Shown here: piece after piece, positions 13,092 through 25,697 of the stretch
Layout of the letters: each line of letters opens with the position of its first letter
Numbering within the stretch: position 1 is the stretch's first letter
Assembly (NCBI GenBank): GCA_947179485.1
Contig: OX359247.1
Coordinates: 59,989,131 to 60,053,130 of the forward strand
Reading direction: 5' to 3'
Length of the DNA: 64,000 bases
Source of the DNA: Allacma fusca
Taxonomy: Eukaryota > Arthropoda > Collembola > Symphypleona > Sminthuridae
Translations under genes and position numbers: made by a program
Notes under the pieces: model-generated
The model's input: only the letters and a program-made list of their open reading frames with translations
The model's database searches: none
What the model was told of the DNA's origin: nothing

Positions 13092-14260
13092 GTGAAACTA
13101 TGCGTGTGTACAACGCTACTTATTACACTTGGCATGAGTTATGGAATGTCTGTTGTGGGGGATAACCTAATATGAATGGTAACTTCATATGTATGTACGT
13201 GTATGTAGCTATATGAGTATCTCTGTATTGACAGAGTTAGCTGGAATGGTAAGGAGAGGGTTGGGGAGTGTGAGCCTCAAGGAGTCCATAGAAATGTTCC
13301 ATTCCACAAATCTCATTTTGCACGTCTGATTAAACTTTCACCAGAGCATATGAAAATAGCTGGGGGTATCTCCACACAGTCTCAAATGTAATTTACACGC
13401 ACCGATGACATTTCTTGACTCGTAACTGCAAACGAATCGTAAATTATCACATTTGAACGGGGAGAGAGAGCGAGAAAAAGGCTCGGCCAGAGTGCCACAA
13501 TGTCTGCAATCCTTTCATATCTGTATTCCTTCATCAAATTATATCTATACAAGCATATTTTCCTGTATATATCAAAAACCCATAGTAAATCCACAGATAT
13601 AAGGGATTACATCCATACTCTTGTATTTCCAAGTGAATACATACACATAGGTACCTCCACCCATACAAACCCTTGCAATCCCATACAAATAAAAATTCCT
13701 TCCCACCCCCGAAAGTTGGACATAATCCTGGATTCCTATAAATGAACAACACGTTCTCGAAGATACAAAACTATGAGAATATCCAGATATCCCCAGCTAA
13801 ATTTCCATCCCATCAATTTTTCCATAAATATTTTAGAAATAGAATGTAGTGGACTTTATTTTTTGTTATAAACATCTACATAGGAATTGCCTACTTCCTA
13901 TCCTCGATGCTTGGCCAATAATTTGAGAGGAGAAAGGAGTGGAAAATATGGGAGCTTGAAGTGCTCCAGACCGTTCGACAATATCTCTCTGTCCCTTCCT
14001 AGGACTCAGCACTTTGCTGGAAGGAATCCTCCAAGAATTGAAGAATAGAATTCTCCACTCATACTTTCCCTACAGTTTCCTTTCTCCAGCGATTTTGCGG
14101 ACTAAAAACCTCAACCGTCTTGATCTCACATAGGAATCTCTGCCTCTCCTTTCCCCTCCTTCCCTCAGCCCCATATGTAATTATGTATATAAGCCCTAGC
14201 GTTTTCTTATATTGTATAGTTTTTCAAGAGTCCTTTTCTATAGATAGATACTTATATACA

Positions 14261-14316
<56 letters not shown>

Positions 14317-17300
14317 TCCAATTATTACAAGGTACGAGGCTCATATATCTATGTATACTACGGAAAAAACTAGCTTCAATCTCCTCGCAAAAGATTCTTC
14401 TACACACAATGCTCCGTACTTGTCTACATCGATTCTTGTGGGTATTGTAAAGGCATAAAGTGGAGTCTCACTGTGAGAGCGTCTATTTTCTATACAAGAA
14501 CAAAATACAAAAGTTTGACTGGGATTGTCATATGCCAAGGGATTGGAAGCCCACAGATTAATACTCTGCTCAAGGATAAATGATGGAAATATTTTTGTAC
14601 AAATAGAGATAATACTTGTAGGTATAACTGCAGACAGGGACTCTTACAGCTCAAGATTCCTGCTTAAAGCCACAACTGCCTTCGAGACATCCTACAGCTT
14701 CTATAAAATGTACCGTTAAATTAAATAGCACGGCTGGTTCGTGTAATTTAATAATTTTTGTTAAATTATGTAAACACACTGGGCTACGCTCATGTATCTA
14801 TCTACATAGAAAGTCGTCTTAGTGAATATTTAAAAAGGGAAAAAAATACGGGGAGTGCGGAGCTTGGAGAATTCAAGTGATTAAAGCTTTTAGTTCTAAT
14901 TGCGGAAAATTAGCCCCCGACGAATTTTCTGTCAATAATGAAGACAGTCCAGAGTTAAGTCAGCCTCTATTATAAAATCACAATGTGGGATCCGGACTCA
15001 GTTTATTATTAAGTTGAAGTTGAAGAAATTGTGTTAAGGAGAGGGAATTTCCTGTGGGGAAGGAGGCTGGGGCTATGAGAAAACTCACTTGACTTGGGCT
15101 TGCTTGGAGAAAGCAAGGGAAAAGGTCTGTGCTGTTTTGACTCCAGACTCGGAGATTCATCTTCCACAGAAGACGTGAGTTATGGGAGGCACAACCTTTC
15201 TCGACTCCTCAAATATATGAGTGAGGATGGGAGAGCACACTCGAGGAGCTCGAGGGAAAGAGTGAGGACGTATGCTATCGTTTATGTGCCTATATCTACA
15301 TATGTAAGGATGCATGTATCTACTTTTCACTTTAATTCATTCTCCTCATAGGGTTATAGTGCATACGTCAATGCACTATCAATATAGAAAGACTTCCATT
15401 CTCCACACATGCAAATTATCAAATATCATATTCATACAGGAGTTTCAGGGGGAATTGTAGATATACAATTATGTACATGTAAGATAGATACCTATACCCA
15501 GGGAAGGATAAGGAAGCCCACATAAGCGTAACAGCTGCGGAGAGAATTTGAGGGAAGGAAAACACGGGAAGTGCTAGAACGTGGAAAGTGACATTGGACT
15601 TTCCAAGGACCAGATAACACAGGGACTGGAGAAATAGCTCCTACTTTATCTCAAGTGCAGGATATTCCCCAATGTATAAGTACTTTTGAACCTGTCCCTA
15701 TCTATAGGGAAGTACACATTCCTAGATATCCCTGCACATACATACATAGTAAGCTTGAACACTCCAATAGGCCTTTTTTATCTAAGCATATGGAAGCTTG
15801 TGAGAAGTGAAAGTCTAGGAGATTTTTTGTTCCTCCAAAGTTTTGAAGTCACACTCCATCCAGACAAGGACATATCTTTGCCTACTCTTCCTTCGTTCCC
15901 TTATTATTAGGAGGAACGATCGGGATTCCAGCTGTCCTTATAATTATATAATTAATTACATATGTTGAAGATACAATCAATTCAAGAACCTATAGATACA
16001 TATAGTGTTAAGGATCTGAGGATTACAATTAATCCCTGATTAATCTTCTACTTTCGAGAGTTCATTTAAATTATTAGAGGATCCTCAACCCAACTAATTA
16101 CGAGAGGAGGCTTGTGAAACACACTTGTGAAGTAGCTTCTTAATTTTCTAATCATCCACATTGTTCTAATCCTATATTTATTTTTTCCCTTTAAATAATT
16201 CCAATTCCCAATCAATCATTGTGCTGAAATTCCCTGGGAATACATTGTACGTGGGGAAATGGAGTTAGGATTTTTACAGCCCAAATTCTATCCGTAAGAC
16301 TCCCAGACTAATTGCATATGTACATGTCCAATGACTTATGAGGATTTGTACGTCAGGGAAAAAAATGTATGTTGATACTATTGTAACTGATACTGTGAGC
16401 GGGCAGGAGTTCCCTGTTTCGACTCACTGAACAAAATGATTCGTCTTATTTTACTTGTTCCTTATGATCCGCTCTCCGATGCTATAATAATAATAATAGT
16501 GCAATTTCCAAGCTAACTTCCGTAGGACTTATTACTCTGACAGCCCTGGAACTTTCCTTTTCCTCTTTCTCACTAAAAATCTCCTCTCACAACTCCTTTT
16601 TTCCGGGCTGTGAGAGAGAAGTTGTATAAACTATAATAATAATTATTATATAAAGGTTCGGAGTTGGTTTTTCCAGGAGTTATAGAACTTCAACTGTCTA
16701 TCATTATGTATATAAATATGTACGTATTTAGAAACATACATAATTACATATGTAGCACCGAACGACTTGAAAAATGATACTTGGTCAGGCCAAAAGTTTT
16801 ATTGACAAGTTTAACTTTATCCCTCACCCTCTCTCTCTCTCTCTCTCATCATTTCCCCGTTCTTTTGGAAAATGGACAGAAAAAGTAACGGAAGTAGGGA
16901 GGAGCAGTGGGGAGCAAAATGTACAATGGCCAGGTAGAGCATTAAATGAGAGCAAATACTCTCCCTCGACTTTGCCCTTTTTTATCAATCTCATTTGTGA
17001 ACATATATCTGGTTTCCCAACCTCTAGCCTGTCAAGGAATACCGTACATTTCCATTGTGCAAGCATCCCCCCTAAAAGAATCAAATTGGGATCGGAAGGA
17101 GCCATGTGTGCTCTGACAATGGGAATTAACATTAAGATAATTGGGGAGTTTGTCCAAACATTTGGACAATTCCCCGTTGCTCTTATCAAGGCAAATGCTC
17201 TCCTAAAAGGGGCATCTCCAGTAGCAAGAGCACACTCTGTAGAACATCCCGCTGACCTTGCACATTCATTTTTCCGGATATTCTCCCTGTTTTTTTCTCT

Positions 17301-18011
17301 CCCTACCCAGACCATACAGTATGCAGGGAAAGAAGGAAAGAACACAATGGGAAAAGTACTCCCCTAGGAATAAATATATTTTTGGTCGTCCCAATCTTCC
17401 TTTCACGTAAATTAAATGCCATTCGAAACTGCCTGTCATGGACACTTTAGTATTACGTATAAGTAGATACAACTTTTGGGGATCATCCCAGCCATTTCAT
17501 AACACTTCGTCTCACTGGAAGTCAGAGGAAGGAGAGCGTTTCCTGTACCGTGGAGCCTTTTGAGACTGACAGTCTCTAAAACATCACACTGTGTAAAAAA
17601 ATTCCATCCTTTTCCTGAGAGATAGGGAGTCATATGTACGGACAATTGTGAGGGTCTCGTAGGAATAATTAGATAAATGTGACCTTTATAAAATGACAGG
17701 ATTAGATGAGCCCTCGTAGACAAGTGCTACTGTAGTGCCATAATTTTTTAGGGGACTAATGTACTGCTCGGCATTCAAATGCACAACGGTTTTAATGAGT
17801 GGTTCGGATGCAATTTCAGGATCACCATTAATTAGCAACAATACAATAACCCCTACATATAGGTAATTATGCATAAGCGTACGCGTACTATGACTGTCTC
17901 ACATCCAAAGCTTGAGCTTATAGTCCCTCTTTACGAATGTTATTGGGAGACAACATGACTTACCATTAGAGAATTTCACAATAGACTGTCATGCGAAAGC
18001 AATCGGGTAGA
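13092..18011. other. Noncoding stretch
   Basis: Contains the (AT)26 array at 14,263-14,314 and a CT array at 16,829-16,847. A 594-base ORF at 16,774-17,367 is built partly from CT repeat and MITE-like sequence (ending near gagcacactctgta) and is open on both strands. I do not accept it as a gene. A small patch at 15,094-15,175 has splice donors pointing outward on both strands. Confidence 0.4.
14263..14314. repeat. (AT)26 microsatellite
   Basis: 52 bases of uninterrupted AT dinucleotide, self-complementary and able to form a cruciform. Confidence 0.95.
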
Positions 18012-18019
18012 CTTAGATA

Positions 18020-18878
18020 TAGGGAAGCTCATGGGAACAGGGCAAACCCGGGTATTTGGGTACAGGAACAGGAACAGGTCCAAAATGGGTACAGTTTAAA
18101 AGTTCCCAATTGTAACAGGAACAATACAGGTACTTTTATTTTGTACCCAGAAACCCGTGACCACAGTTGCAAACAGGTACAGGAACGAAACTCGTTCCTG
18201 TTTGTGTGTTCCCAATAGGAACAGGTCCACACTGTTGAATGACCCATATTTAAACGTGTGGACCCGGGTACTTTGACGTTTTTGAACTTTAATCATTTCC
18301 AAAGCACCAATGAAAGCTCGAAATGAATTTTGAGCATTCCAGTGCAATTACTGCAGGTAGGTGTTATTGTATTGTAATATAAAAGTAGTAATAAAAATTA
18401 TTTATTTATTTCCACTGGAAACATTCGGAAGCATTTACGAAGATAAACTTATCAGCAAAAAAGCTTAAAAGTAAAGTTGCTTTTCCGCCCTTAAAAGTAA
18501 TAAACAAGTTACGATACAATAATTATTTTATAGTACAAAAATATTCAGGAACAATGAAATTATTTATTGAAAAAGCAAAAAAATAGTAAAAAAACGTTTA
18601 GCTTAAATTCATATGTTTAAACTAAAGTACCCGAGGACGCACCCGGGTACTTGCATAACTTTTGGGAATGGGTACAGGTTTTGGGTACTTTTCAGGAACG
18701 GGTACAATTTCAGGAACAGGTACAAGATTTTAGATGTGTGAACAGGTACAGGAACGGAAAATTTGTACCTGCAAAAGTTTAGCATAGGTACAGGAACATA
18801 AATTTTGTACCTGTATTTATGGGTTCGTGTTCAGGAACAGGAACAGGAACCAAGTTTTTGTACCTTTGCGCTTCCCTA
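18020..18878. mobile_element. Nonautonomous hAT-type element, 8-bp target duplication
   Basis: Both sides carry the identical 8-bp direct repeat cttagata (18,012-18,019 and 18,879-18,886), the hallmark of hAT transposition. The ends are short inverted repeats: tagggaagc on the left, and tagggaagcgc on the right read inward. The subterminal zones are packed with copies of ggtacaggaac and its complement, about a dozen in all, in both orientations; such arrays are typical of hAT transposase-binding regions. There is no ORF resembling a transposase, so it must be mobilised in trans. The centre (18.36-18.60 kb) is AT-rich. Confidence 0.85.
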
Positions 18879-18886
18879 CTTAGATA

Positions 18887-21800
18887 CTCACATGATTTTT
18901 TTTACAGGACATTTGCATACATCCGGCATTTTTTTGACAGAACGGGAGCACACGTCAAATTAGCATGACAATATAAAAAATTGAGAGATACTGTAAAGTG
19001 CATGTATATGAATGCATGAAAATGTGGGATGTTTAAGAAGATCAGTCAACTGTACTGGAGATGCTCGATTCATAAATAATAATTCATTTAGTGTAACATG
19101 TAACAGAAATAATCTTTAAGGTTCCTTGCCTGGGCGTAACGTTACAAGTATTAATTATTCATGTCATTTAGAATAATTATTGTAAGTGCTTTCTAATCAT
19201 TTCACAGCCATAAGTAATTACTGGGGGTAAGTAATGACTGTACATAATTTACAGCCACATTCGTGTTTGAAAAGACATGCTAAATATTGCGAGCCGTACG
19301 ATCCCGTGTTGAGTAAACTCTTCGTTCCCCATTGACATGAAAAAATGCAAGGACGACTGCTATAATGTAGTCCAATGTATCTGTACAACCCCCATTGAGC
19401 CAGCCACAGTTCATTGGGTATTTGTTCAGAAATGTGCATCCCAAAAGATCCAACATCAACAACAAACCTGAACCTGAAAGGAATGAAACCATGTAAAAGC
19501 CAAGGGCATAGACAACGGGGACCCATAAAGTGAAACAAATATTCGAATCCCAGCCCCGCCAAACTCCAATGGCATGAATGGCATCCCACGGGATCTGAGA
19601 TCGCAGATCCAGTTATGATGATAACTCAAGACTGTCCGACCCAACACTGAGACACGCAATGTGAGGGAGTGAGTTGGAAGGGTCATTGCCATCCAGACCC
19701 ATAAATTCAGTTGCACAATTGTAACCCCAAGAATTATTACTCATTACAATCTGCGTGTAATTATTCTAAAACACGTTGCAGTACCTTCCCTGGACAAAGG
19801 ATATTTTAAAACCTTAATAACATCAAAATTCAGAATGTTGCTCCAAATTGTGTAAAAAATTTGAATTTTATCCCCCAGTTGGACAATACTCAAAAAATTA
19901 ATGTCAGGGTGGAATTTCATGATTTACTTATAGAATTTTAAAAAACGGTGGGAAATTTAAATATCTTTGAGAATCCAAGCATACATCCCAATGTACATCG
20001 AATTATAAGATGCTATAATTTTAAGTAAGGGATGTTAACGTTAAATATCCATTGACTCGAATTTCCGCATCATAGGATGTTAAGGTCAAACAAAAAGTGT
20101 ATGGATTTCTGGTGAAAGAAAAATACTGCCGACGATTTGTTATTGAAATATTTTTAGCCTGATGCAAAAATAAATAGACTATTCCCATCCAGACGGAGTT
20201 CCTCCTATTCTGAGAAAGATACATAGGATATTTAGGATATTTGTTAGGGCCAAATCCTGATTGTGAATATTGGGAGCTCCAAGGAATTTGAGTACCTGGG
20301 CTTATTACTACTAGCCTACATATTTTTTTTGATTGTGGGTCAACAGACACAATTATCTCTGTCCTTGTAGGTATGCTACGACAGGGGAAACACAGGGAGT
20401 ATAGACAACAGGCCTCTGTCGGGAAGACTGACTTTGTGGATGTAGGCAGGAAATGAGGCAGACTAAACCATTAGAACGTACTTCGGCGGCATCCTATCTC
20501 TCTCACTTGTCTAAACTCTAATGGCTTAACTTTATTTAGCTCTTTGATAATTCCAAGAGTCAATTAGTCAAGATGGACAGAATTTCAAGCCTACTGCTCA
20601 TCCCATAACTTCCCTATAAATTATGCAATGTCCATGGAATAAGGCTAATTTGAAAAAACCAATATAATTACAGTACACATGCATAGTACATATAGCTATA
20701 GACATTTCTTTACACACTCCAGCCAGAAATGATCCTCGCATTTGTCCCCAACCCCTTTACATTGAGCATCTCTATATATAGCAGCTCCTTTAAAAGAAGA
20801 TTATTATACATAGATGCTCTTGTAAAAATAAAAATAAAATGTAATAGTCCTTGGAATGGTTTTAAACCAATTTTTCCCAGTCACCTAAATGGTTTTACAA
20901 GGGAGTATATCACAGTCCCCATCAGAGATAGAGTACACTGTACAGTACTCTTTTTTTAGAAAGATCAAAATTTGACGATTGATTCCAAAAGCATCTTCTC
21001 AAACGAAGGAAAATAAACATGCTGGTAAATATCAATGTCTAAAAATATTTTCGCAATTATCCAGCTGAGTAATTACACTATTTCTAGGTACTTATGTGTA
21101 TTCACAGTATGTACATTGTCCAATGTAAAAAACTATGACGAAGCACAAGTAAACATTTTCAGAGTCCAAAACACAGTTCATTCATCTTCTAGAGCCTGAA
21201 TTAAATATTTTAATCAATTAAAACCCTTATCGCTTCCTGAGGCTTCAAAAACTGGGGAAGTCCAGAGATACGGGGAAAAACAAATAGATACTCCAAAGAA
21301 AAAAACAATCCCCTTCCAGTGCAAACAATTATAAGCCCTGGCTCTCATGAAATCCTCATTCTTTCCGTCCGGCCATTCCCACACAATAATATCCTGAAGA
21401 TTATTATAAAGTTTCTCCTTTACTATTGGCTAGAGAAGGGCTGCTAATATTTCTCAAGCTCCCTTCACTCAATCGATTAGTCTCGGCTGTAGTATATAAA
21501 AGTCCGAACATAATCCCACTCTCACTGGAGTTCCTTTCCGCTGAATCAGCTCTCCCTGGAAAAATAATAAACTCCAAACTGTTCTCTGTAAATTCGGGAG
21601 CTACACAATGCTTGACGGATTGAACAGTCTTATCTGAAGTAGGAACACATATATGTATATCTTTGTATGTATTTTTTTTGACAGAAGTAGATATATACAG
21701 TGTATACTAGGTCTCTATATAAGAGTATTCTTACAAGAAGGATAAAAATTATTGGCTGCTATAAAGAGAAAAATATCCTCTATATATGTTCTCTAAAGCT

Positions 21801-23221
21801 CTAAAAGTTATAGTCGGTGAGAGAATTCTATTATAAGAGAATCCTCTTATAGACGGAATCTTTTGTACACACTATAATTATAGCTTTCCCATATGTGCAT
21901 ACACACAATTCATTGTATCGGATTTTTATGGTTACACTACCGTGCTTCCTCTTTAGAAGGACACACTTTAAGAACCGAATTTCTGAGCGTACAAAATAAC
22001 TTTGGTTCCTTAAGAGATTCTGCAGACATGATCTGATGAGAGGTCTCTTACAGGATGATACACTATACGATCTTACAGAGCCTCAAAGTGTATGTAGTGG
22101 TACAGGTACCAGGTACAGAGAGCCGAATCTGAGGGATTGATCCGACGGATTATTTTCTGAAAAAGTTTCAGCTCTTCTCTAACAAGCGCTTTAGGAGTTT
22201 CACATTCTAGAGGGAAAGTATACATTATAGGGATCTTCTGAAAATTTCAAGCTCATTCCATCCAATCTTCCCCAAAATTCAGCCTCTGCCCCCACAACAT
22301 TTAAGTCAACAAAATTGTTCTGGGAGATTTTTTTTCTGCAATAGTATTTAGCTCTTCGATATTTTCTTAAATACATAAATGCAGTTTTAAGCGTCATTGT
22401 ATAAACTAGGATTTATATTAAGCATTTTTAAGGAGATGCCACTGGGCCTGTTATTGCAAAATCTTCCTGAAAATTTGACTGTTATAGACCTACAAGGGCA
22501 ATGCTTGTATTAGGTGGAGAAATTCCATTGTGGTAATTTTTAAAGGAGCATTCCTGACTCCTATCGACTTGGGAAATGACTGGGACTTAAAATCAGAAAA
22601 AAATCTACATTGTGACAAATGGGAATGTTTACCTATTGTGGAAACTATGGAGAAACTGAGCTGATATTTATGTGGGCTTGGCCCTTTTATACCAAAGGCC
22701 AAGGTACAATTGGCTGCGATATTGAAGGAAAACTAGGACTGGAGCTGAAGGTTGTGGAACCCAAGGAAAGACTTTCTTGACTTTGACAATAATTTACAGT
22801 CATAATTCATGTCCAATAATAATTATTTTTGCATGAATTATTTGTTCAACAACGTCAGAGCCCAGCACCTGACACTAAATTAAGTCGAGCTTAATTACAG
22901 CAGAGGAAGACCTGTCAAGTGTGATCCGTAGTAGATAAAGCTCAGAATTACATTTACACTCTTACAGCCCCACACTCAAGTATACATGTGTAGATATACA
23001 TATGGGTTGCGTGATCCAGTGTGAGTATCAGTTTTTCTGGATTTCATTCGTCCAATAAAACTGGGATTTCCTCACAATTTGAGGACACAGGACGGAGTTA
23101 AAATGAGGGATATGCCTCGTTAAGTTGGGACAAATCACGGGATTGCGTGACCCCCTCTCACATAATCTAATTTAATTATTATAAGAGTAAAAATCCTTCA
23201 TTTTGTTTCATTGTGTTCCAG
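18887..23221. other. Noncoding stretch with one weak ORF
   Basis: Mostly AT-rich with no clear gene. A possible decayed membrane-protein ORF on the minus strand (19,280-19,612) is listed separately. A MITE-like segment runs from about 20,759 to a right end gatagagtacactg near 20,941. A TATA-like tatataaaag near 21,493 has no ORF behind it. Confidence 0.4.
19280..19612 (-). CDS. Possible membrane-protein exon or remnant
   Basis: An open stretch of about 110 codons on the minus strand ends in TAG. It has two hydrophobic segments: FTLWVPVVYALGFYMVSFLS running on into a LLLMLDLLG stretch, and later DYIIAVVLAFFHV. A basic tail (GERRVYSTRDRTARN) follows. A possible acceptor (gatctcag) lies near its start, and another (tcctttcag) inside it. 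No homologue is recognised, there is no good start codon, and the overlapping frames are also partly open. It may be a pseudogene or chance. Confidence 0.22.
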   Translation of the reverse strand: MDLRSQIPWDAIHAIGVWRGWDSNICFTLWVPVVYALGFYMVSFLSGSGLLLMLDLLGCTFLNKYPMNCGWLNGGCTDTLDYIIAVVLAFFHVNGERRVYSTRDRTARNI

Positions 23222-23340
23222 GGTCCAGAGGAGAGCATCAGCTCACAATCCGGACTAATAGCGCTCAGTCAGTCTGCTCCCCTATTATCAGATTTGCGGG
23301 CCATTGATTATGAGTACCACTCCAGCCATGTCAATTACAG
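23222..23340 (+). CDS. Internal coding exon of an unidentified large gene
   Basis: 119 bases sit between a good acceptor (cattgtgttccag) and a donor (ttacag|gtattttc). Only one of the three plus frames is open across the block; the others hit TAA or TGA, and the minus frames are stopped. The open frame starts in phase 0, ends in phase 2, and encodes GPEESISSQSGLIALSQSAP followed by LLSDLRAIDYEYHSSHVNY. The composition is clearly richer in GC and less repetitive than the flanking AT-rich DNA. The polar, Ser-rich then Tyr/His-rich sequence is not one I can place in a family. It implies that tens of kilobases on either side are introns of a plus-strand gene. Confidence 0.6.
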
Positions 23341-24666
23341 GTATTTTCGCAAATTCGAATTCAAGTCTTCTCATTAGGCTCTCCATAGTATAGAATTATA
23401 TCACCTAATGAAATCAAATTGAGGTTTGTAACTTCTCACGTCACATCTCTATGAGAACATATTTTACCACCCTTTGCTTATAAATGTAAACACCCTGGAT
23501 TTTAACGTTTTATTTGATTTCCTCCTTGTAGTTTCCATTTATGTTGTCACTGAGTATTCTCCTTCTTTAAGAGAAATCTTGGGACATGGTCCTTTTAACG
23601 TTGCTAATTTTTCTCCTTGTGAGACCACAATTTTAATTTCTTACAAGACTCAAAATTGTTTTCCTTTAGGGCAGTTTTTATATAGTGGGACTGAACTCCA
23701 TATAGATTTACTTTCCAAGTAATTACACTCATGTAAAGATTAAAATTTTGTAAGTAAGGATAATTATTGTCATGTTTCAAAATATTTTTACCCCCAAAGA
23801 GAAAATGATCTTGGGGGAGGGTGTAAGATTTGGCCCAGACTAAACACCTTTGAAGCCCACTGATGAAGGTGTTAAAGATAGCCTGCTCCAGAAAGATAAT
23901 TGAGTTTATATACAGATACAATTTTCTACATATTCCTACACCACTGCCAGATGATGTGAGAAACAAAACGAGGATTGTACATACATAATTATATAATTAT
24001 TATTACGGTATGTGAATTAATGGAAACAAGGGGGAGACTTTGAAGGAAACTTCCTTTAAGGGAAACGACAAGACACTGAGTACATGCTCAAGCAAGCTGG
24101 GACAGCCCACATAGGTTGAAGGTTATACATGTAATTATCTACATATACATATGTGAGGTTTACAAAGGGCTATAAGTTGAGAAGACTCGTTAATTTGATG
24201 CCGGGCCCGTTCCTTATCTCACGCCAAAAAAGAGCCCGAGCTCCTGGCCCATTAAAACTAAAGGGAGTGAGTGTGAGTGGAAGGGCCATTTACTTGGCGG
24301 AATCTGAGGATTTTATCGAGAATTCCCTGCTCAGAGCTCTCTGTCCGACTCTATATAACTTCCAGTAATTTTAGGGACTCTTCCAAGGGCCTGTTTCTGG
24401 TTGTCGGAGAAGTGAGTATAATAATAATGCCGACAGCCATAGGAATAGACTACACACAGGAGAGAGAGAGAGAGAGAGAGAGACCCTACAAAAAAAATAA
24501 GTCCGCCCCTATATACTTCCCAAGCCTCTCAAGGTGTGTTTCCATATCTTATCATGCTGAGAATCTAGTATTGTTCACGTTGGTTATAATAGCCGAAACA
24601 TGATATCCTGGTTGAGTCACTCACTCTCACAATCAGTCAGTCACCATGGAGTAACATGGAGAGTGA

Positions 24667-24703
<37 letters not shown>

Positions 24704-24861
24704 GTACAAGTATACGAGGACCAAGAAATAAATAAAAATAAAATTGTCTTCTCCTTTGAGCTCTGCAACCAAAAGCCTTCCTGCATGCAGTCAACCATTT
24801 CTCAAAAGATATCCCTTGGAAAAGGATGATGCTTGTCCCAGACTTTCCTGCCTTTAGTCAA
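23341..24861. other. Noncoding stretch
   Basis: No supported exon. ORFs at 24.15-24.60 kb read into a GA array (24,460-24,481) and lack a paired acceptor and donor. A second GA array lies at 24,670-24,698. Confidence 0.4.
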
Positions 24862-24863
24862 TA

Positions 24864-25697
24864 CAGTAAAACCTGTATATAATGGCCGTTCATATAGTGG
24901 TTTCCTGTCAATAGTGGTCAAATTTGGCTTCCCGGTCCCATCTCCTATCCTTTATCATAGGGAATTCCCTCTATATAATGGTTTTCTATATAGTGGTAAC
25001 CTGTTCATAGTGGTCTAATGAGCATGCCCCTTCAGTTCAAAATACAGCTTAAAGCACCTGTATATAGTGGTCAACCAGTCAGAACGAAGGGATACAACTC
25101 GCGCAAACCCGAACCAATGACACAGCTGTTTGAGTTTAGTGCAATTAAAGGCATTTTGGGGCGTTTTTATCTCCAGCCGTTTAATATTGCATGTATTTGT
25201 ACTAAATCAAACGATGGTTTATTGGCTATATTATTAGTCCTTTGAAGTATTTCAATTAATTAGTGGTTACTTTTAATCATTTAAAAAAATTATTATTAGC
25301 TTTAAAAGATCTCAGATGATTTAATCATCCTGAGGTAATTCGAAACGAAACTTCGTCGAATAAATAGATCGACAAATATTTTTACCCAATTTCTCTATGG
25401 AAAATGCCTAAAAGGCAAGGTGCTTTGAAGATCATTGCAGTATTCTTCAAGATTCCCTTGGCAAGGTGAAAATTCGAAGTCTCAATTAGAAGTAAATTAG
25501 TGATTATTTTTAAAAAAGTGTAAAATTGCTGGTTGTCAATAACATATGCAATTCAAACTGCTGGATTCCTGCTCGTATGCCTGTATATGTATGTTTATAT
25601 AGTGACTTTTGACCACTATATACCTATACAGTGGTCCCTGTCTATAGTGGTCAAATTTCGGCGTCCCTAGGAAAACCATTATATACAGGTTTTACTG
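24864..25697. mobile_element. TA-flanked TIR element (pogo/Tigger-like), copy A
   Basis: 834 bp bounded by TA on both sides. The left end is cagtaaaacctgtatataat; the right end read inward is cagtaaaacctgtatataat, a perfect inverted match. Inside both ends the motif tatagtggt recurs several times (for example ttcatatagtgg, gtcaatagtggtc, and the complementary gaccactata). Short ORFs inside do not resemble a transposase. A diverged relative lies at 55,344-56,007. The TA duplication and CAGT terminus fit Tc1/mariner/pogo superfamily elements. Confidence 0.8.

Noticed and set aside
13089..13175. ATG with a leader-like sequence (MVKLCVCTTLLITLGMSYG)
   Set aside because: The frame stops after 28 codons and has no donor before the stop.
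16774..17367. 197-codon ORF on plus and 173-codon ORF on minus over the same DNA
   Set aside because: Open on both strands, starts in a CT array and ends in MITE-like sequence; no domain or leader and no splice context.
19540..19550. ttcgaatcc resembling a tRNA B box
   Set aside because: No matching A box, acceptor stem or anticodon arm can be drawn around it. I found no tRNA or rRNA in the window.
20021..20350. 109-codon minus-strand ORF
   Set aside because: No splice sites, leader or recognisable motif; composition matches surrounding noncoding DNA.
21493..21530. TATA-like tatataaaag followed by a possible initiator
   Set aside because: No plausible transcript or ORF lies downstream; AT-rich DNA yields such matches often.
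24153..24603. Overlapping plus ORFs of 71 and 108 codons
   Set aside because: One reads into a GA array and neither has paired splice sites; donors (gtgagt) occur in several frames without an acceptor.
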